NCBI GenBank assembly: GCA_945877135.1
Contig: CAMCQY010000024.1
Location: 1 to 36,521, forward strand
DNA from: Candidatus Kuenenia stuttgartensis
Lineage (GTDB): Bacteria > Planctomycetota > Planctomycetia > Pirellulales > UBA1268
Direction: 5' to 3'
Length of the DNA: 36,521 bases
Shown here: one piece after another, positions 10,889 to 19,298 of the stretch
Numbering within the stretch: the stretch's first letter is position 1
How the letters are laid out: each line of letters starts with the position of its first letter
Translations under genes and position numbers: made by a program
The notes under the pieces: model-generated
The model's database searches: none
Told to the model about the DNA's origin: nothing
What the model saw: the letters and a program-made list of their open reading frames with translations, nothing else

Positions 10889-12940
10889 ATGGACCGCCCC
10901 CTCTTTCTGCGCCGATTGACCCATCTGGCCCATGCGTGCCATGGCCATCGGGCGCATTCTGCAACGCTTCGCGGCCTCCGTTCCACGACGTGCACGGCCG
11001 AACTCCTCGAATCGCGGCTGACGATGTCCGCCGACGTCGCCGCAACCGCTCTCAGGCAGATTGAATGGCTTGGTCAGACCGCCGCTGCGCGGTCCGATGC
11101 CTGGATCGTGCGGACCCCCGCAACGGCGGCCACAACCGGCTGGAACCTCGCCCCAACCTGGCAGACGGCATCCTTGGGCGACGGCTTCCATGCGCTCTCC
11201 ACCCCCGGAGCATCGACGCAGGACGTGCTCGGCTGGGCCGCGCGGACGACCGGCGTGACCTACGTCGAGCCCGATTTCGTCATCGCACCCACCATCGCCT
11301 CCAACGATCCATCGCGTGGCCAACTCTGGGGCCTCGACAACACCGGACAGTCGGGCGGCGTCGTCGATGCCGATATCGATGCCCCCGAGGCATGGAACAT
11401 GACCACCGGCTCCCGCAGCGTGGTCGTCGCCGTCATCGACACGGGCATGGACTACAACCATCCCGATCTGGCTGCCAACACCTGGCGTAACCCCGGCGAA
11501 GTGGCAGGGGACGGTATCGACAACGACCGCAACGGCTTCATTGACGACATCATGGGCTGGGACTTCGCCAATAACGATGCCAACCCGATGGACGACAACG
11601 GCCACGGCTCGCACGTGTCGGGCACGATCGGCGCGGTGGGCAACAACGGCGTCGGCGTGGTGGGGGTCAATTGGCAGGTCTCCATCATGCCGCTGAAGTT
11701 TCTCGACGCCGCGGGGAGTGGCAGCACCAGTGCCGCGATCGCGGCCATCAACTACGCCACCCGGATGCGGCGTGATTTTGGCATCAACGTCGTCGCCACC
11801 AACAACAGCTGGGGCGGCGGCGGGCTCTCGACGGCCCTCCGTGACGCAGTCGACGCAGGCGCAGGGGCCGGGATTCTCTTCGTGGCCGCTGCGGGGAACG
11901 AGTCGAATAACAACGACGCCACTCCCTCCTACCCGGCCAGTCATCCGGGCACGGCCGTGATCTCGGTGGCGGCGACCGACCGGTCCAACCGTCTGGCGAC
12001 CTTCTCGAACTACGGCGCCACGAGCGTCGACCTCGCCGCTCCCGGCGCGGCGATCCTCTCGACGACACCCAACAACTCCTACGCCTCCTATAGTGGCACG
12101 TCGATGGCGACGCCCCACGTCACGGGCACCGTCGCCCTGCTGGCGGCGGCCAACCCGCAGGCTACGGCGACACAGATCCGCACCGCGATCCTGTCGAGCA
12201 CAACGCCGGTTGCCGGTCTCTCCGGCAAGGTGGCCACAGGTGGTCTGCTCAACGCGGCGGCCGCGCTGCAGGCTTTGGGAGCAACTGCGCCCGCCCCGAC
12301 TCCGACTCCGACTCCGACCCCGACCCCGACCCCAACGCCGACGCCGGTTCCCTCGCCCATCGACGCTGGTGACACGCTGGCGACTGCCGTGGCTGTGACG
12401 GCCTCGTCGGGCAGCGTGCGTTTCCCCGGCCAGATCGGTGACGGTCAGTCCGGCAGCCGCGACGTCGATCTCTTTAAAGTGGTGCTTCAGGCCAGGCAGT
12501 CGTTCACGATCGACGTTGATGCCCGCTCGCTCCCCTTGTCATCCACGCTCGACAGCGTCGTCCGTCTCTTCGACTCCCGGGGCCGCGAACTCGCCCGCAA
12601 CGACGACGCCAATGGCTCGCTCGACAGCCTCTTGTCGGTGGTCACGCGGACGGCAGGCACCTATTACGTCGGCATCTCGGGGTATCGCAACTCGGCCTAC
12701 ACGGCGACCCGCGCCGGTTCGGGCCGCGCCGGTTCGACAGGGATGTACGAAGTGGCCTTTCGCTTCGGTGCGGTGACACAGCGCACGGGGGCGAAGGCCG
12801 CCGCCATGCGAATGATGGGCGTTGCAGATGCCACGCAGCCAATGCTCCAGCCGATGTTCCAGGCGAGTGGAGCGGGCCAGCAGCAGGGCATCCTCGCTCA
12901 GCGATCCGCCGTGAAGCGGTGGACCATGGTGTGGCGATAG
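10889..12940 (+). CDS. Secreted subtilisin-like serine protease (S8) with PPC domain
   Basis: About 683 aa. The N-terminus has a basic stretch and ELLESRLTMSA (38-48), a variant of the LEPR-x-LL motif that marks planctomycete exported proteins. A propeptide-like segment (about 60-130) leads to the S8 domain with Asp184 (VIDTGMD), His239 (GHGSHVSG), oxyanion Asn337 (AAGNES) and Ser405 (GTSMATPH). A Pro-Thr linker (about 469-490) joins a C-terminal bacterial pre-peptidase (PPC) beta-sandwich (about 491-633). GGAAGG stands 7 nt before ATG 10889, which decides the start over the upstream in-frame ATG at 10874 and the open frame to 10763. It likely degrades extracellular protein. Its last 43 bp overlap the convergent aldose epimerase gene. 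Confidence 0.9.
   Translation: MDRPLFLRRLTHLAHACHGHRAHSATLRGLRSTTCTAELLESRLTMSADVAATALRQIEWLGQTAAARSDAWIVRTPATAATTGWNLAPTWQTASLGDGFHALSTPGASTQDVLGWAARTTGVTYVEPDFVIAPTIASNDPSRGQLWGLDNTGQSGGVVDADIDAPEAWNMTTGSRSVVVAVIDTGMDYNHPDLAANTWRNPGEVAGDGIDNDRNGFIDDIMGWDFANNDANPMDDNGHGSHVSGTIGAVGNNGVGVVGVNWQVSIMPLKFLDAAGSGSTSAAIAAINYATRMRRDFGINVVATNNSWGGGGLSTALRDAVDAGAGAGILFVAAAGNESNNNDATPSYPASHPGTAVISVAATDRSNRLATFSNYGATSVDLAAPGAAILSTTPNNSYASYSGTSMATPHVTGTVALLAAANPQATATQIRTAILSSTTPVAGLSGKVATGGLLNAAAALQALGATAPAPTPTPTPTPTPTPTPTPVPSPIDAGDTLATAVAVTASSGSVRFPGQIGDGQSGSRDVDLFKVVLQARQSFTIDVDARSLPLSSTLDSVVRLFDSRGRELARNDDANGSLDSLLSVVTRTAGTYYVGISGYRNSAYTATRAGSGRAGSTGMYEVAFRFGAVTQRTGAKAAAMRMMGVADATQPMLQPMFQASGAGQQQGILAQRSAVKRWTMVWR
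12294..12347 (+). repeat. CCGACN hexamer repeat coding a Thr-Pro linker
   Basis: Near-identical ccgact/ccgacc hexamers run in frame through the subtilase gene and encode alternating Thr and Pro between the protease and PPC domains. Such low-complexity DNA can change in copy number by slippage. Confidence 0.8.
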
Positions 12941-14127
12941 GTCTGCCCCGGATCGAGCCGGACAGCCGGCCAGTCGGCCTGGCCGGCATGGTGGATGCTG
13001 TCGGGATACTTCTGCGTCTCCAGGCAGATGGCAGCCTGCTTCGCATAGGCCGTCCCGCCCTTGCCCGTGACCGAGCCATCGAGATAGTTGCCGGTGTAGA
13101 CCTGGATGCCCGGCTGATCCGTGAGGATTTCCATACTTCGGCCACTGGCCGGATCCCGTAGCAGAGCCACACTCCGCAGGCTGCCATCGGGCTTCCAGTC
13201 GCGGACCACATAGTTGTGGTCAATGCCACCCGGATTCTTGCCATCGGTTGACGGCGGCAACTCCTTGATCGCATCACCGAGCACAGCCAACGACTGGCGT
13301 TCGGGCCGGAGGTCGAACGGCGTGCCCGCCACCCCGGCGAACTCACCCGTGGGGATGCCGCCGGCATCGACAGGCAGATAACGGTCGGCGGTCACCGACA
13401 GCGTATGCCGGTGTATCGAGCCTGAGTCCTGACCGGCGAGATTCCAGTAGGAGTGGTGGGCCATGTTCACGATCGTGGGGGCATCGCAGGTCGCCGACAT
13501 CTCGACCCAGAGTTCGCCGTCGGGCGTGAGCGTGTAGGTAGCTTTGGCCGAGAGCTGCCCAGGATAGCCCTCGTCGCCTGCGGGGGACACCATCTCAAAG
13601 TCAATCGCCGGCCCCTTCTCCGAGGTCCGTGGCGTCGCCCTCCAGAGCTTCTTGTCGAAGCCGACCAGACCACCGTGGAGATGGTTGGGCTCGTTGTTCG
13701 TCGCCAACGTGTAGGCCTTGCCATCGAGTTCGAACCGTCCGGCAGCGATGCGATTGGCCACGCGGCCACAGGTCGCGCCGAAGTAGGGATGCTTGGCCGT
13801 GTAGCCATCGAGCGAGTCGAAGCCGAGGACGACGTCCACCGGCTTGCCGTCCTTCCCGGGCACGTGCAGGCTCGTGAGGATCGCACCGAAGTCGGTGATG
13901 GTCGCCTTCCAGCCGCCGGGAACTTCGAGTGTGTAGAGGTGCGCCTCTCGACCATCGGGCAGACGGCCGAACGGGCTCACCGTCGGCAGAGAAAACACTG
14001 CAGCGGGCATGGACGTGGCAACTCCCAGTTTCGATGTGGACAAAGACGATGCCGGTGGCGCGGCTGCCGCCGCGGCACACGGCAGGACCACGATCAAAAC
14101 CATCGCCCACAGTCGCACCCACGCCAT
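12898..14127 (-). CDS. galM: Secreted aldose 1-epimerase (galactose mutarotase)
   Basis: The 409-aa protein interconverts alpha and beta anomers of free aldoses. It carries the mutarotase motifs NHLHGG (148-153), HSYWNLAG with His225 as catalytic acid, and CLETQ with Glu370 as catalytic base. Length beyond the usual ~340-380 aa comes from an N-terminal signal peptide (about 1-23, hydrophobic core then an Ala-rich cleavage region) and a short linker, so it should act outside the cytoplasm. GGAG lies 8 nt before the start. Its 3' end overlaps the convergent subtilase gene by 43 bp. The DoxX-like gene lies just upstream on the same strand (33-bp gap), so the two may be co-transcribed. Confidence 0.93.
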   Translation of the reverse strand: MAWVRLWAMVLIVVLPCAAAAAAPPASSLSTSKLGVATSMPAAVFSLPTVSPFGRLPDGREAHLYTLEVPGGWKATITDFGAILTSLHVPGKDGKPVDVVLGFDSLDGYTAKHPYFGATCGRVANRIAAGRFELDGKAYTLATNNEPNHLHGGLVGFDKKLWRATPRTSEKGPAIDFEMVSPAGDEGYPGQLSAKATYTLTPDGELWVEMSATCDAPTIVNMAHHSYWNLAGQDSGSIHRHTLSVTADRYLPVDAGGIPTGEFAGVAGTPFDLRPERQSLAVLGDAIKELPPSTDGKNPGGIDHNYVVRDWKPDGSLRSVALLRDPASGRSMEILTDQPGIQVYTGNYLDGSVTGKGGTAYAKQAAICLETQKYPDSIHHAGQADWPAVRLDPGQTYRHTMVHRFTADR

Positions 14128-14160
14128 GGCTTCAACTCCACCGGATATGAATGGCTCGGA

Positions 14161-14655
14161 TCAACCGCGTTCCGCCGGCTTGGCGGTGACTCGCGGCTTG
14201 GCGGGCGCTCCGCTCTCGGCTTCCTCGCGTTTCATGCCGATCCAGCCATCGATGCTCCATGGGCCGCCACCGAACGCCATCAGCGAGAGCAGGCCGCCGG
14301 CGATCGCCATGTTCTTCATGAACTGGATCGTCTGCAACTGCCGCTGACCGGCATCGGCGACCGACCAGAAGTCGTGGAAGTAGTAGGTGGCCGCGAGCAG
14401 GAAGACGAGCAAAAATGCCGCGCCGATCCGGGTCCAGGCGCCGAGCACGACGCTCAAGCCGCCGATCAACAGCAGTCCGATGGCACCGAATAGGGCAAAC
14501 TTGGGATTGGGCACCCCTTCGGTGGCCATGTAGGCCGCGGTCGCCTGGAACTGTGGAATCTTGTTCGCGACAGCGCTGACCACAAAGATTGCGGCCAGGA
14601 GCAGCCGTGCGACGAGCGCGATGGCGCCCTGCATGATCGAGGCAAGCTGTTCCAT
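14161..14655 (-). CDS. DoxX family membrane protein
   Basis: The 164-aa protein has four hydrophobic helices (about 10-30, 53-72, 75-95 and 112-130) in the DoxX/SURF4-like arrangement, with an Arg in the first helix region and a charged cytoplasmic tail. The family includes quinone-linked and redox-associated membrane subunits, but most members have no defined role. AGGAG lies upstream of the start. It precedes the aldose epimerase gene by 33 bp on the same strand and may share its transcript. No partner thiosulfate-oxidation gene is nearby, so I do not assign a reaction. Confidence 0.82.
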   Translation of the reverse strand: MEQLASIMQGAIALVARLLLAAIFVVSAVANKIPQFQATAAYMATEGVPNPKFALFGAIGLLLIGGLSVVLGAWTRIGAAFLLVFLLAATYYFHDFWSVADAGQRQLQTIQFMKNMAIAGGLLSLMAFGGGPWSIDGWIGMKREEAESGAPAKPRVTAKPAERG

Positions 14656-14788
14656 GATGGGTGTTCTCCTGATGGCGTGTCGCGTGGGGCGCTGACCCGG
14701 TCAGCGTCGGCCATGATCGTCGCGAACCGTCCGCCCCCCGGCAAGAGCGGATTGGCCGGCTGTGACGGCCGTTGACGCCCGAATGGCC

Positions 14789-15826
14789 TCAGCCGGCCGG
14801 CTGGTCCCGCGTGATGCAGTGGAGGGCTCCGCGGCCGCGAACGAGCTCCTGGCAGTCCACCGGCACGATCCGCCGGCCCGGAAAACAGGCAGCCAGCGTG
14901 TGGATTGCCGCCTCGTCGGTCGGTCCGCCAAACACCGGCACCATCACGGCCCCGTTGGCCACATAGAAATTCAGATGGCTGGCGGGCAGCTGCGTGCCCG
15001 CGAAGGCGAACCGCGCCGGGATGTCGATCGGGATCACCTCCAGCCGGCGGCCACGGGCATCGACGGCCGCCTCGAGCTGCGCGAGATTCTCGGCAAGCGA
15101 TGCGGAGTTGGGGTCGAGCCGATCGGACTGACGCGCCGCCACGACGCGGCCGGGGGCAACGAACCGGGCCAGTTGGTCGATGTGTCCGTCGGTGTCGTCG
15201 CCGGCGAGGTCGCCGCCCAGCCAGATCACGCGGTCGATGGAAAGCTGCTGCCTGAGAACCTGCTCGAGTTCGCCGCGTGGGAGGCCGGGATTCCGTTTGG
15301 GATCATCGACACAGCGGTGGTTCACCAGCAGCGTGCGCTCGCCATCGGTCTCGATCGCGCCCCCTTCGAGCACAACACCGGGCGACACGACCGTCATGCC
15401 GAGCCGGCCCGCGATGGCCCGCGACACCTTTGCGTCGAGATCCCAGGGAGGATACTTCCCGCCCCACGCATTCCACTCCCAGCAGACAGCCACGGGCCGG
15501 CTCGCCCCCTGCCCCTTTGCCCGCTGCTCGAGCGGCGTGAGAAAAACCGGTCCCGTGTCGCGGAGCCACGAGTCGTTGGTGGGAATGTCGATACACTCCA
15601 CATTGGCCACGCCATGGAGCCGATCCTGTGCGTCGGCGAGCGCCGCACCGCTGGCGATCACCCTCACCGGCTCCCATGGTGCCAAAAGGCGGATGAGCCG
15701 CGCGAAGAACTCGGGGATGACGGCGAAGTCTCCCAGAAACGTCGCCCGCCGGTGCGGCCAGGCTATCCACGTGGCCGCATGCGGCTCCCACTCCGCCGGC
15801 AGCCGATAGCCGTCCACGTGCGACAC
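14789..15826 (-). CDS. aguA: Agmatine deiminase
   Basis: A 345-aa peptidylarginine-deiminase-fold enzyme that converts agmatine to N-carbamoylputrescine and ammonia. Visible motifs are NDSWLRDTGP (84-93), EGG (154-156), DTDGHID with His215, and the nucleophile Cys337 close to the C-terminus. I chose GTG 15826 because the homologous region begins with GYRLPAEWEPH right after it and GGTGGGAG sits 8 nt upstream, inside the end of aguB. The frame stays open upstream to 15931, but that overlaps aguB. Only 2 nt separate the aguB stop and this start, so the two are translationally linked. With aguB it completes the two-step route from agmatine to putrescine. Confidence 0.95.
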   Translation of the reverse strand: MSHVDGYRLPAEWEPHAATWIAWPHRRATFLGDFAVIPEFFARLIRLLAPWEPVRVIASGAALADAQDRLHGVANVECIDIPTNDSWLRDTGPVFLTPLEQRAKGQGASRPVAVCWEWNAWGGKYPPWDLDAKVSRAIAGRLGMTVVSPGVVLEGGAIETDGERTLLVNHRCVDDPKRNPGLPRGELEQVLRQQLSIDRVIWLGGDLAGDDTDGHIDQLARFVAPGRVVAARQSDRLDPNSASLAENLAQLEAAVDARGRRLEVIPIDIPARFAFAGTQLPASHLNFYVANGAVMVPVFGGPTDEAAIHTLAACFPGRRIVPVDCQELVRGRGALHCITRDQPAG

Positions 15827-15828
15827 GG

Positions 15829-16740
15829 CTATTTCTCCCACCGCTTCAGCAGGCTGCCGTAGGCATCGATGCGGCGGTCGCGGAAGAAGGGCCAGCGGGT
15901 CCGCGACCATTCGATCCGGGCAAGGTCGCACTCCACCACGACTGTCTCGGGGGTCTCATGGCCCGCCGTCACGAGTCGCTCGCCATTGGGGGCGTAGACG
16001 ACGCTCGCGCCCCAGAACCGCAAGGGTCCCTCGCGGCCCGTGCGGTTCACCGCCACGACGAACACGCCGTTGGCGATCGCGTGGCTGCGGAGCATCGTGT
16101 CCCACGATTCATACTGCTCGCGATGCAGGTCCTCCTCGCCGTCGAGCCAGCCGATCGCCGTGGGATAGAAGAGCACCTCCGCGCCGGCCATGGCCGTCAG
16201 CCGTGCCGCCTCGGGATACCACTGGTCCCAGCAGACGAGCGGGCCGACCTGCAGCCGGCTGGTCGGCACCGACATGAATCCGGTGTCGCCGGGAGCGAAG
16301 TAAAACTTCTCGTAGTAGTGAGGGTCATCGGGAATGTGCATCTTGCGGTAGAGGCCCGCGGTCGAACCGTCGCGATCGAAGATCACGGCCGTGTTGTGGA
16401 AGAGCCCGTGCGACCGCCGTTCGAACACGCTTCCCATAAGCACGACACCATGCTCGCGTGCCGCTCCGGCAAGCCGTTCGGTGAGCGGCCCGGGCACGAC
16501 TTCCGCCTCGGTGAACTTTCCATGATCTTCGGCCTGGCAGGGATACTGCCCGGCGAAGAGTTCCTGCAGGCAGACGACCTCAGCGCCACCGCGGGCCGCC
16601 TCGGCGATGCCGGCCAAGGCCTGCGCGATGTTGTGGTCGCGGTCCGTCGTGCATGCAGACTGTACCAGCCCGATCCGTACATAGCGTCCGCCGGCGTCGC
16701 CCACCTTCGGGTGCGGTCGCTGCGTGCTATGGAGGCTCAT
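15829..16740 (-). CDS. aguB: N-carbamoylputrescine amidohydrolase
   Basis: A 303-aa nitrilase-superfamily enzyme that hydrolyses N-carbamoylputrescine to putrescine, CO2 and ammonia, the step after AguA. The Glu-Lys-Cys triad is visible: Glu60 (CLQELF), Lys133 (YRKMHIPDD) and Cys170 ([11 protein letters not shown]). The context [10 protein letters not shown] is typical of the AguB branch. ATG 16740 overlaps the glyA stop as ATGA, which fixes the start; the frame stays open upstream to 17298, but that is only a shadow inside glyA. Downstream, aguA starts after 2 nt. Confidence 0.95.
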   Translation of the reverse strand: MSLHSTQRPHPKVGDAGGRYVRIGLVQSACTTDRDHNIAQALAGIAEAARGGAEVVCLQELFAGQYPCQAEDHGKFTEAEVVPGPLTERLAGAAREHGVVLMGSVFERRSHGLFHNTAVIFDRDGSTAGLYRKMHIPDDPHYYEKFYFAPGDTGFMSVPTSRLQVGPLVCWDQWYPEAARLTAMAGAEVLFYPTAIGWLDGEEDLHREQYESWDTMLRSHAIANGVFVVAVNRTGREGPLRFWGASVVYAPNGERLVTAGHETPETVVVECDLARIEWSRTRWPFFRDRRIDAYGSLLKRWEK

Positions 16741-18020
16741 CGTCCAGCCACTTCCACAACCGCATCGAGCTTCGCCGCAGGAACCGGAAACTGTTCGGCC
16801 AACTCGGCCACGTCGCCCTTTGTCGTCGCGATCAGCTGCTGATCGCTGGGTGATTTCAGCACGCGAAGGATCCAGGCCGCGATCTGCTTCATTTCGCCAG
16901 TGCCCATGCCGCGGGTGGTGAGGGCGGGCGTGCCGAGGCGGATGCCGGAGGGGTCCATCGGCTTCCGCTCGTCGAACGGGATCATGTTCTTGTTGCAGGT
17001 GATGCCGCAGCGATCGAGCACCTCCTCGGCCAGCTTGCCGCCAATGCCCAGCGGCGTCACGTCCACGAGCATGAGATGGTTGTCGGTGCCGCCGCTGACC
17101 AGCTTGACGCCGCCGGAAGCGAGGGCCGCAGCCAGCGTTCTGGCGTTGTCGACGACGTTCTGGCCATACCGTTTGAACTCCGGCTTGAGCGCCTCGCCGA
17201 AGGCCACGGCCTTGCCGGCGATCACGTGCATGAGCGGGCCGCCCTGCGTGCCGGGAAACACAGACCGGTCGAGCGCCTTGGCATTTTCCGCGCGGCACAT
17301 AGCGATGCCACCCCGCGGACCGCGGAGGGTCTTGTGGGTGGTGCTGGTAACGAAGTCGGCGACCGGCACGGGATTGTCGTGGATGCCCGCGGCGACGAGC
17401 CCCGCGTAGTGGGCCATATCGACCATCAGCTTCGCGCCCACCTCCCGCGCGATCTCGGCGAACCGGCCGTGAGGAATCTCACGTGGATACGCGCTCGCAC
17501 CGGCGATGATCAGCTTCGGCTTGTGCTCCCGTGCCAGGCTCGCGATCTGGTCGAAGTCGAGCAGCTGGTTGTCACGGCGGACGCCATAGTGCACGAACTT
17601 GTAGAAGATGCCCGAGCTGTTGAGCTTCATACCGTGCGTGAGATGGCCGCCGTGCGCCAGGTCGAAGGCGAGCACGGTATCGCCCGGCTGGATGGCGGTG
17701 AGGTAGACGGCGGAGTTGGCCTGACTGCCGGAGTGGGGCTGCACGTTGACGTGCTCGGCCCCGAAGAGAGCCTTGAGCCGGTTGCGGGCGAGGTCCTCCA
17801 CGGTGTCGACGAACTCGCAGCCGCCGTAGTAGCGGTGGCCGGGGTAGCCCTCGGCATATTTGTTGGTGAGCACGCTGCCGACCGCCTGCATGACGGCGGC
17901 GCTCGTGAAGTTCTCACTGGCGATCATCTCGAGCCCATCCTGCTGGCGGGTCTGTTCCGCAGCCATGGCCGACCACACCTCGGGGTCATCCTGTTCGACG
18001 AGATTGGGGGTACCGTTCAT
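16737..18020 (-). CDS. glyA: Serine hydroxymethyltransferase
   Basis: A 427-aa PLP enzyme interconverting serine plus tetrahydrofolate with glycine plus 5,10-methylene-tetrahydrofolate in the cytoplasm. The PLP-binding Lys230 lies in [13 protein letters not shown], with Asp201 and His204 in [18 protein letters not shown] and YAEGYPG near the N-terminus are also family signatures. GAGGAG precedes the ATG by 8 nt. It is the first gene of a minus-strand operon with aguB (4-bp overlap) and aguA. I saw no glycine riboswitch in the 250-bp leader, only a GC-rich hairpin-forming stretch. Confidence 0.97.
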   Translation of the reverse strand: MNGTPNLVEQDDPEVWSAMAAEQTRQQDGLEMIASENFTSAAVMQAVGSVLTNKYAEGYPGHRYYGGCEFVDTVEDLARNRLKALFGAEHVNVQPHSGSQANSAVYLTAIQPGDTVLAFDLAHGGHLTHGMKLNSSGIFYKFVHYGVRRDNQLLDFDQIASLAREHKPKLIIAGASAYPREIPHGRFAEIAREVGAKLMVDMAHYAGLVAAGIHDNPVPVADFVTSTTHKTLRGPRGGIAMCRAENAKALDRSVFPGTQGGPLMHVIAGKAVAFGEALKPEFKRYGQNVVDNARTLAAALASGGVKLVSGGTDNHLMLVDVTPLGIGGKLAEEVLDRCGITCNKNMIPFDERKPMDPSGIRLGTPALTTRGMGTGEMKQIAAWILRVLKSPSDQQLIATTKGDVAELAEQFPVPAAKLDAVVEVAGR

Positions 18021-18271
18021 CGGTTTTCTCCTCTGGGGTGTCCTGGCGGGACGGGAGCGGAACTTTAGCGGGGCGAGCCCCTGCGGGCGAGGTCTTAAAT
18101 TGTGGGCAGCGGCGGCGGGAGCGTCAACGAAGCGACGTGGCCGCCACGCTTTCCGCCATGCGCCACCGTTCGGCCCATGCCGAGCCGTGCGTTAATTCTT
18201 CCAAGCTTCGACAGTTTTGCGCCTTGCCGGCAGTGGAACCGCTGCCGCGGGAATGATGGTCCGACCCCGCC

Positions 18272-19189
18272 CTAGTCCAGCAGCAGCGGCTCGGGCATGA
18301 AGGTCACGATCGGGATTAGAAACGAGAGCACACCCAGCACCGTGCGGGCCAGGCCCAGCGGCCGGCCATCGGCACGAATAGGTGGATGATCCGTGCCCAG
18401 CAGCGTCACGATCACCACCATCGCGACCCAGTTGGTGCGGCCGAGGATCACGATCGCGGCGATCGACGCGATGAGCACGCTCCGCGCGATCCAGTGGGCC
18501 CGTCGACCGAAGATGGCGTAGCTCACGTGGCCGCCATCGAGTTGGCTGATCGGAATCATGTTGAGCCCCGTCACGAGCAGGCCCACCCAGCCGGCCATGA
18601 AAAGCGCGTTGGGAGCGATGGTCGCGTCGGCTGCGATGTCGGGTCGGACCAGCCCGAGAATGCCGCGAGCCAACGGCGGCATGGCGAAGGGGCTGTGCTT
18701 CGCGGGCTCGCCCGTGAGCAGGCCGACGGCGAGAACAGGAAGGGCGACCACGAGCCCGGCCAGTGGCCCGGCCAGCGCGATGTCGAAGAGCTGTCGCCGG
18801 CTGGCTCGGGAGCCTTCCATTCCGATCACGGCCCCCATCGTGCCGGTGAGCAGCACCGGCACCGGAATGAAGAACGGCAGTGTTGCCGGGATTCCGTGCA
18901 GTCGGGCGGCGATAAAGTGCCCCGCCTCGTGGGCCCCGAGCACCGCCATTACCGCTGCCATATAGAGGAGGCCGCGTTGCCAGTGCTCAGCCACCCTCAG
19001 GCCAAACTGGTCATCGAAGCCGAGCAGTTCCGCCTCCCAGCCCGATACGCCCGCCGCGAAGGTGGTGATGCAGGTGAGCAGAAAAAGCAATGCAGGCAGC
19101 CGCATCGGCTGCCGCCGCACCGGCAACGCAGCAGGCACCGCCGCATACGGCGGGGAACCGGGCTCGAAACCGTGGGAAAGCGGCTGCAT
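18272..19189 (-). CDS. Site-2 protease family (M50) membrane metalloprotease
   Basis: About 305 aa. The zinc motif HEAGH (87-91) lies in a hydrophobic helix, and N-x-IPISQLDGGH (210-221) supplies the third ligand Asp218, as in M50 enzymes that cut proteins within membranes. About six hydrophobic segments span residues 29-48, 75-95, 100-120, 135-158, 195-215 and 235-300. ATG 19189 was chosen because the frame upstream (to 19429) has atypical composition and would cross the promoter region of the divergent gene at 19299; GGAG is close, 2 nt before the ATG. No PDZ domain is seen. The target protein is unknown. Confidence 0.9.
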   Translation of the reverse strand: MQPLSHGFEPGSPPYAAVPAALPVRRQPMRLPALLFLLTCITTFAAGVSGWEAELLGFDDQFGLRVAEHWQRGLLYMAAVMAVLGAHEAGHFIAARLHGIPATLPFFIPVPVLLTGTMGAVIGMEGSRASRRQLFDIALAGPLAGLVVALPVLAVGLLTGEPAKHSPFAMPPLARGILGLVRPDIAADATIAPNALFMAGWVGLLVTGLNMIPISQLDGGHVSYAIFGRRAHWIARSVLIASIAAIVILGRTNWVAMVVIVTLLGTDHPPIRADGRPLGLARTVLGVLSFLIPIVTFMPEPLLLD

Positions 19190-19298
19190 CGACTCCACAA
19201 TACAGGTTTTGTGACTCGGCTGGTAAGCTGCGATCACCCGGAAGCTCCGCGGAGTTGCGGAACGCCAACCCCACTTGATCGCTCGCGAGGGAATTTCG

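Noticed and set aside
16741-17298. Upstream extension of the aguB frame
   Set aside because: It overlaps glyA in another frame; the ATGA overlap at 16737-16740 marks the true aguB start.
18020-18272. A glycine or folate riboswitch upstream of glyA
   Set aside because: The leader has GC-rich hairpins but no recognisable aptamer core.
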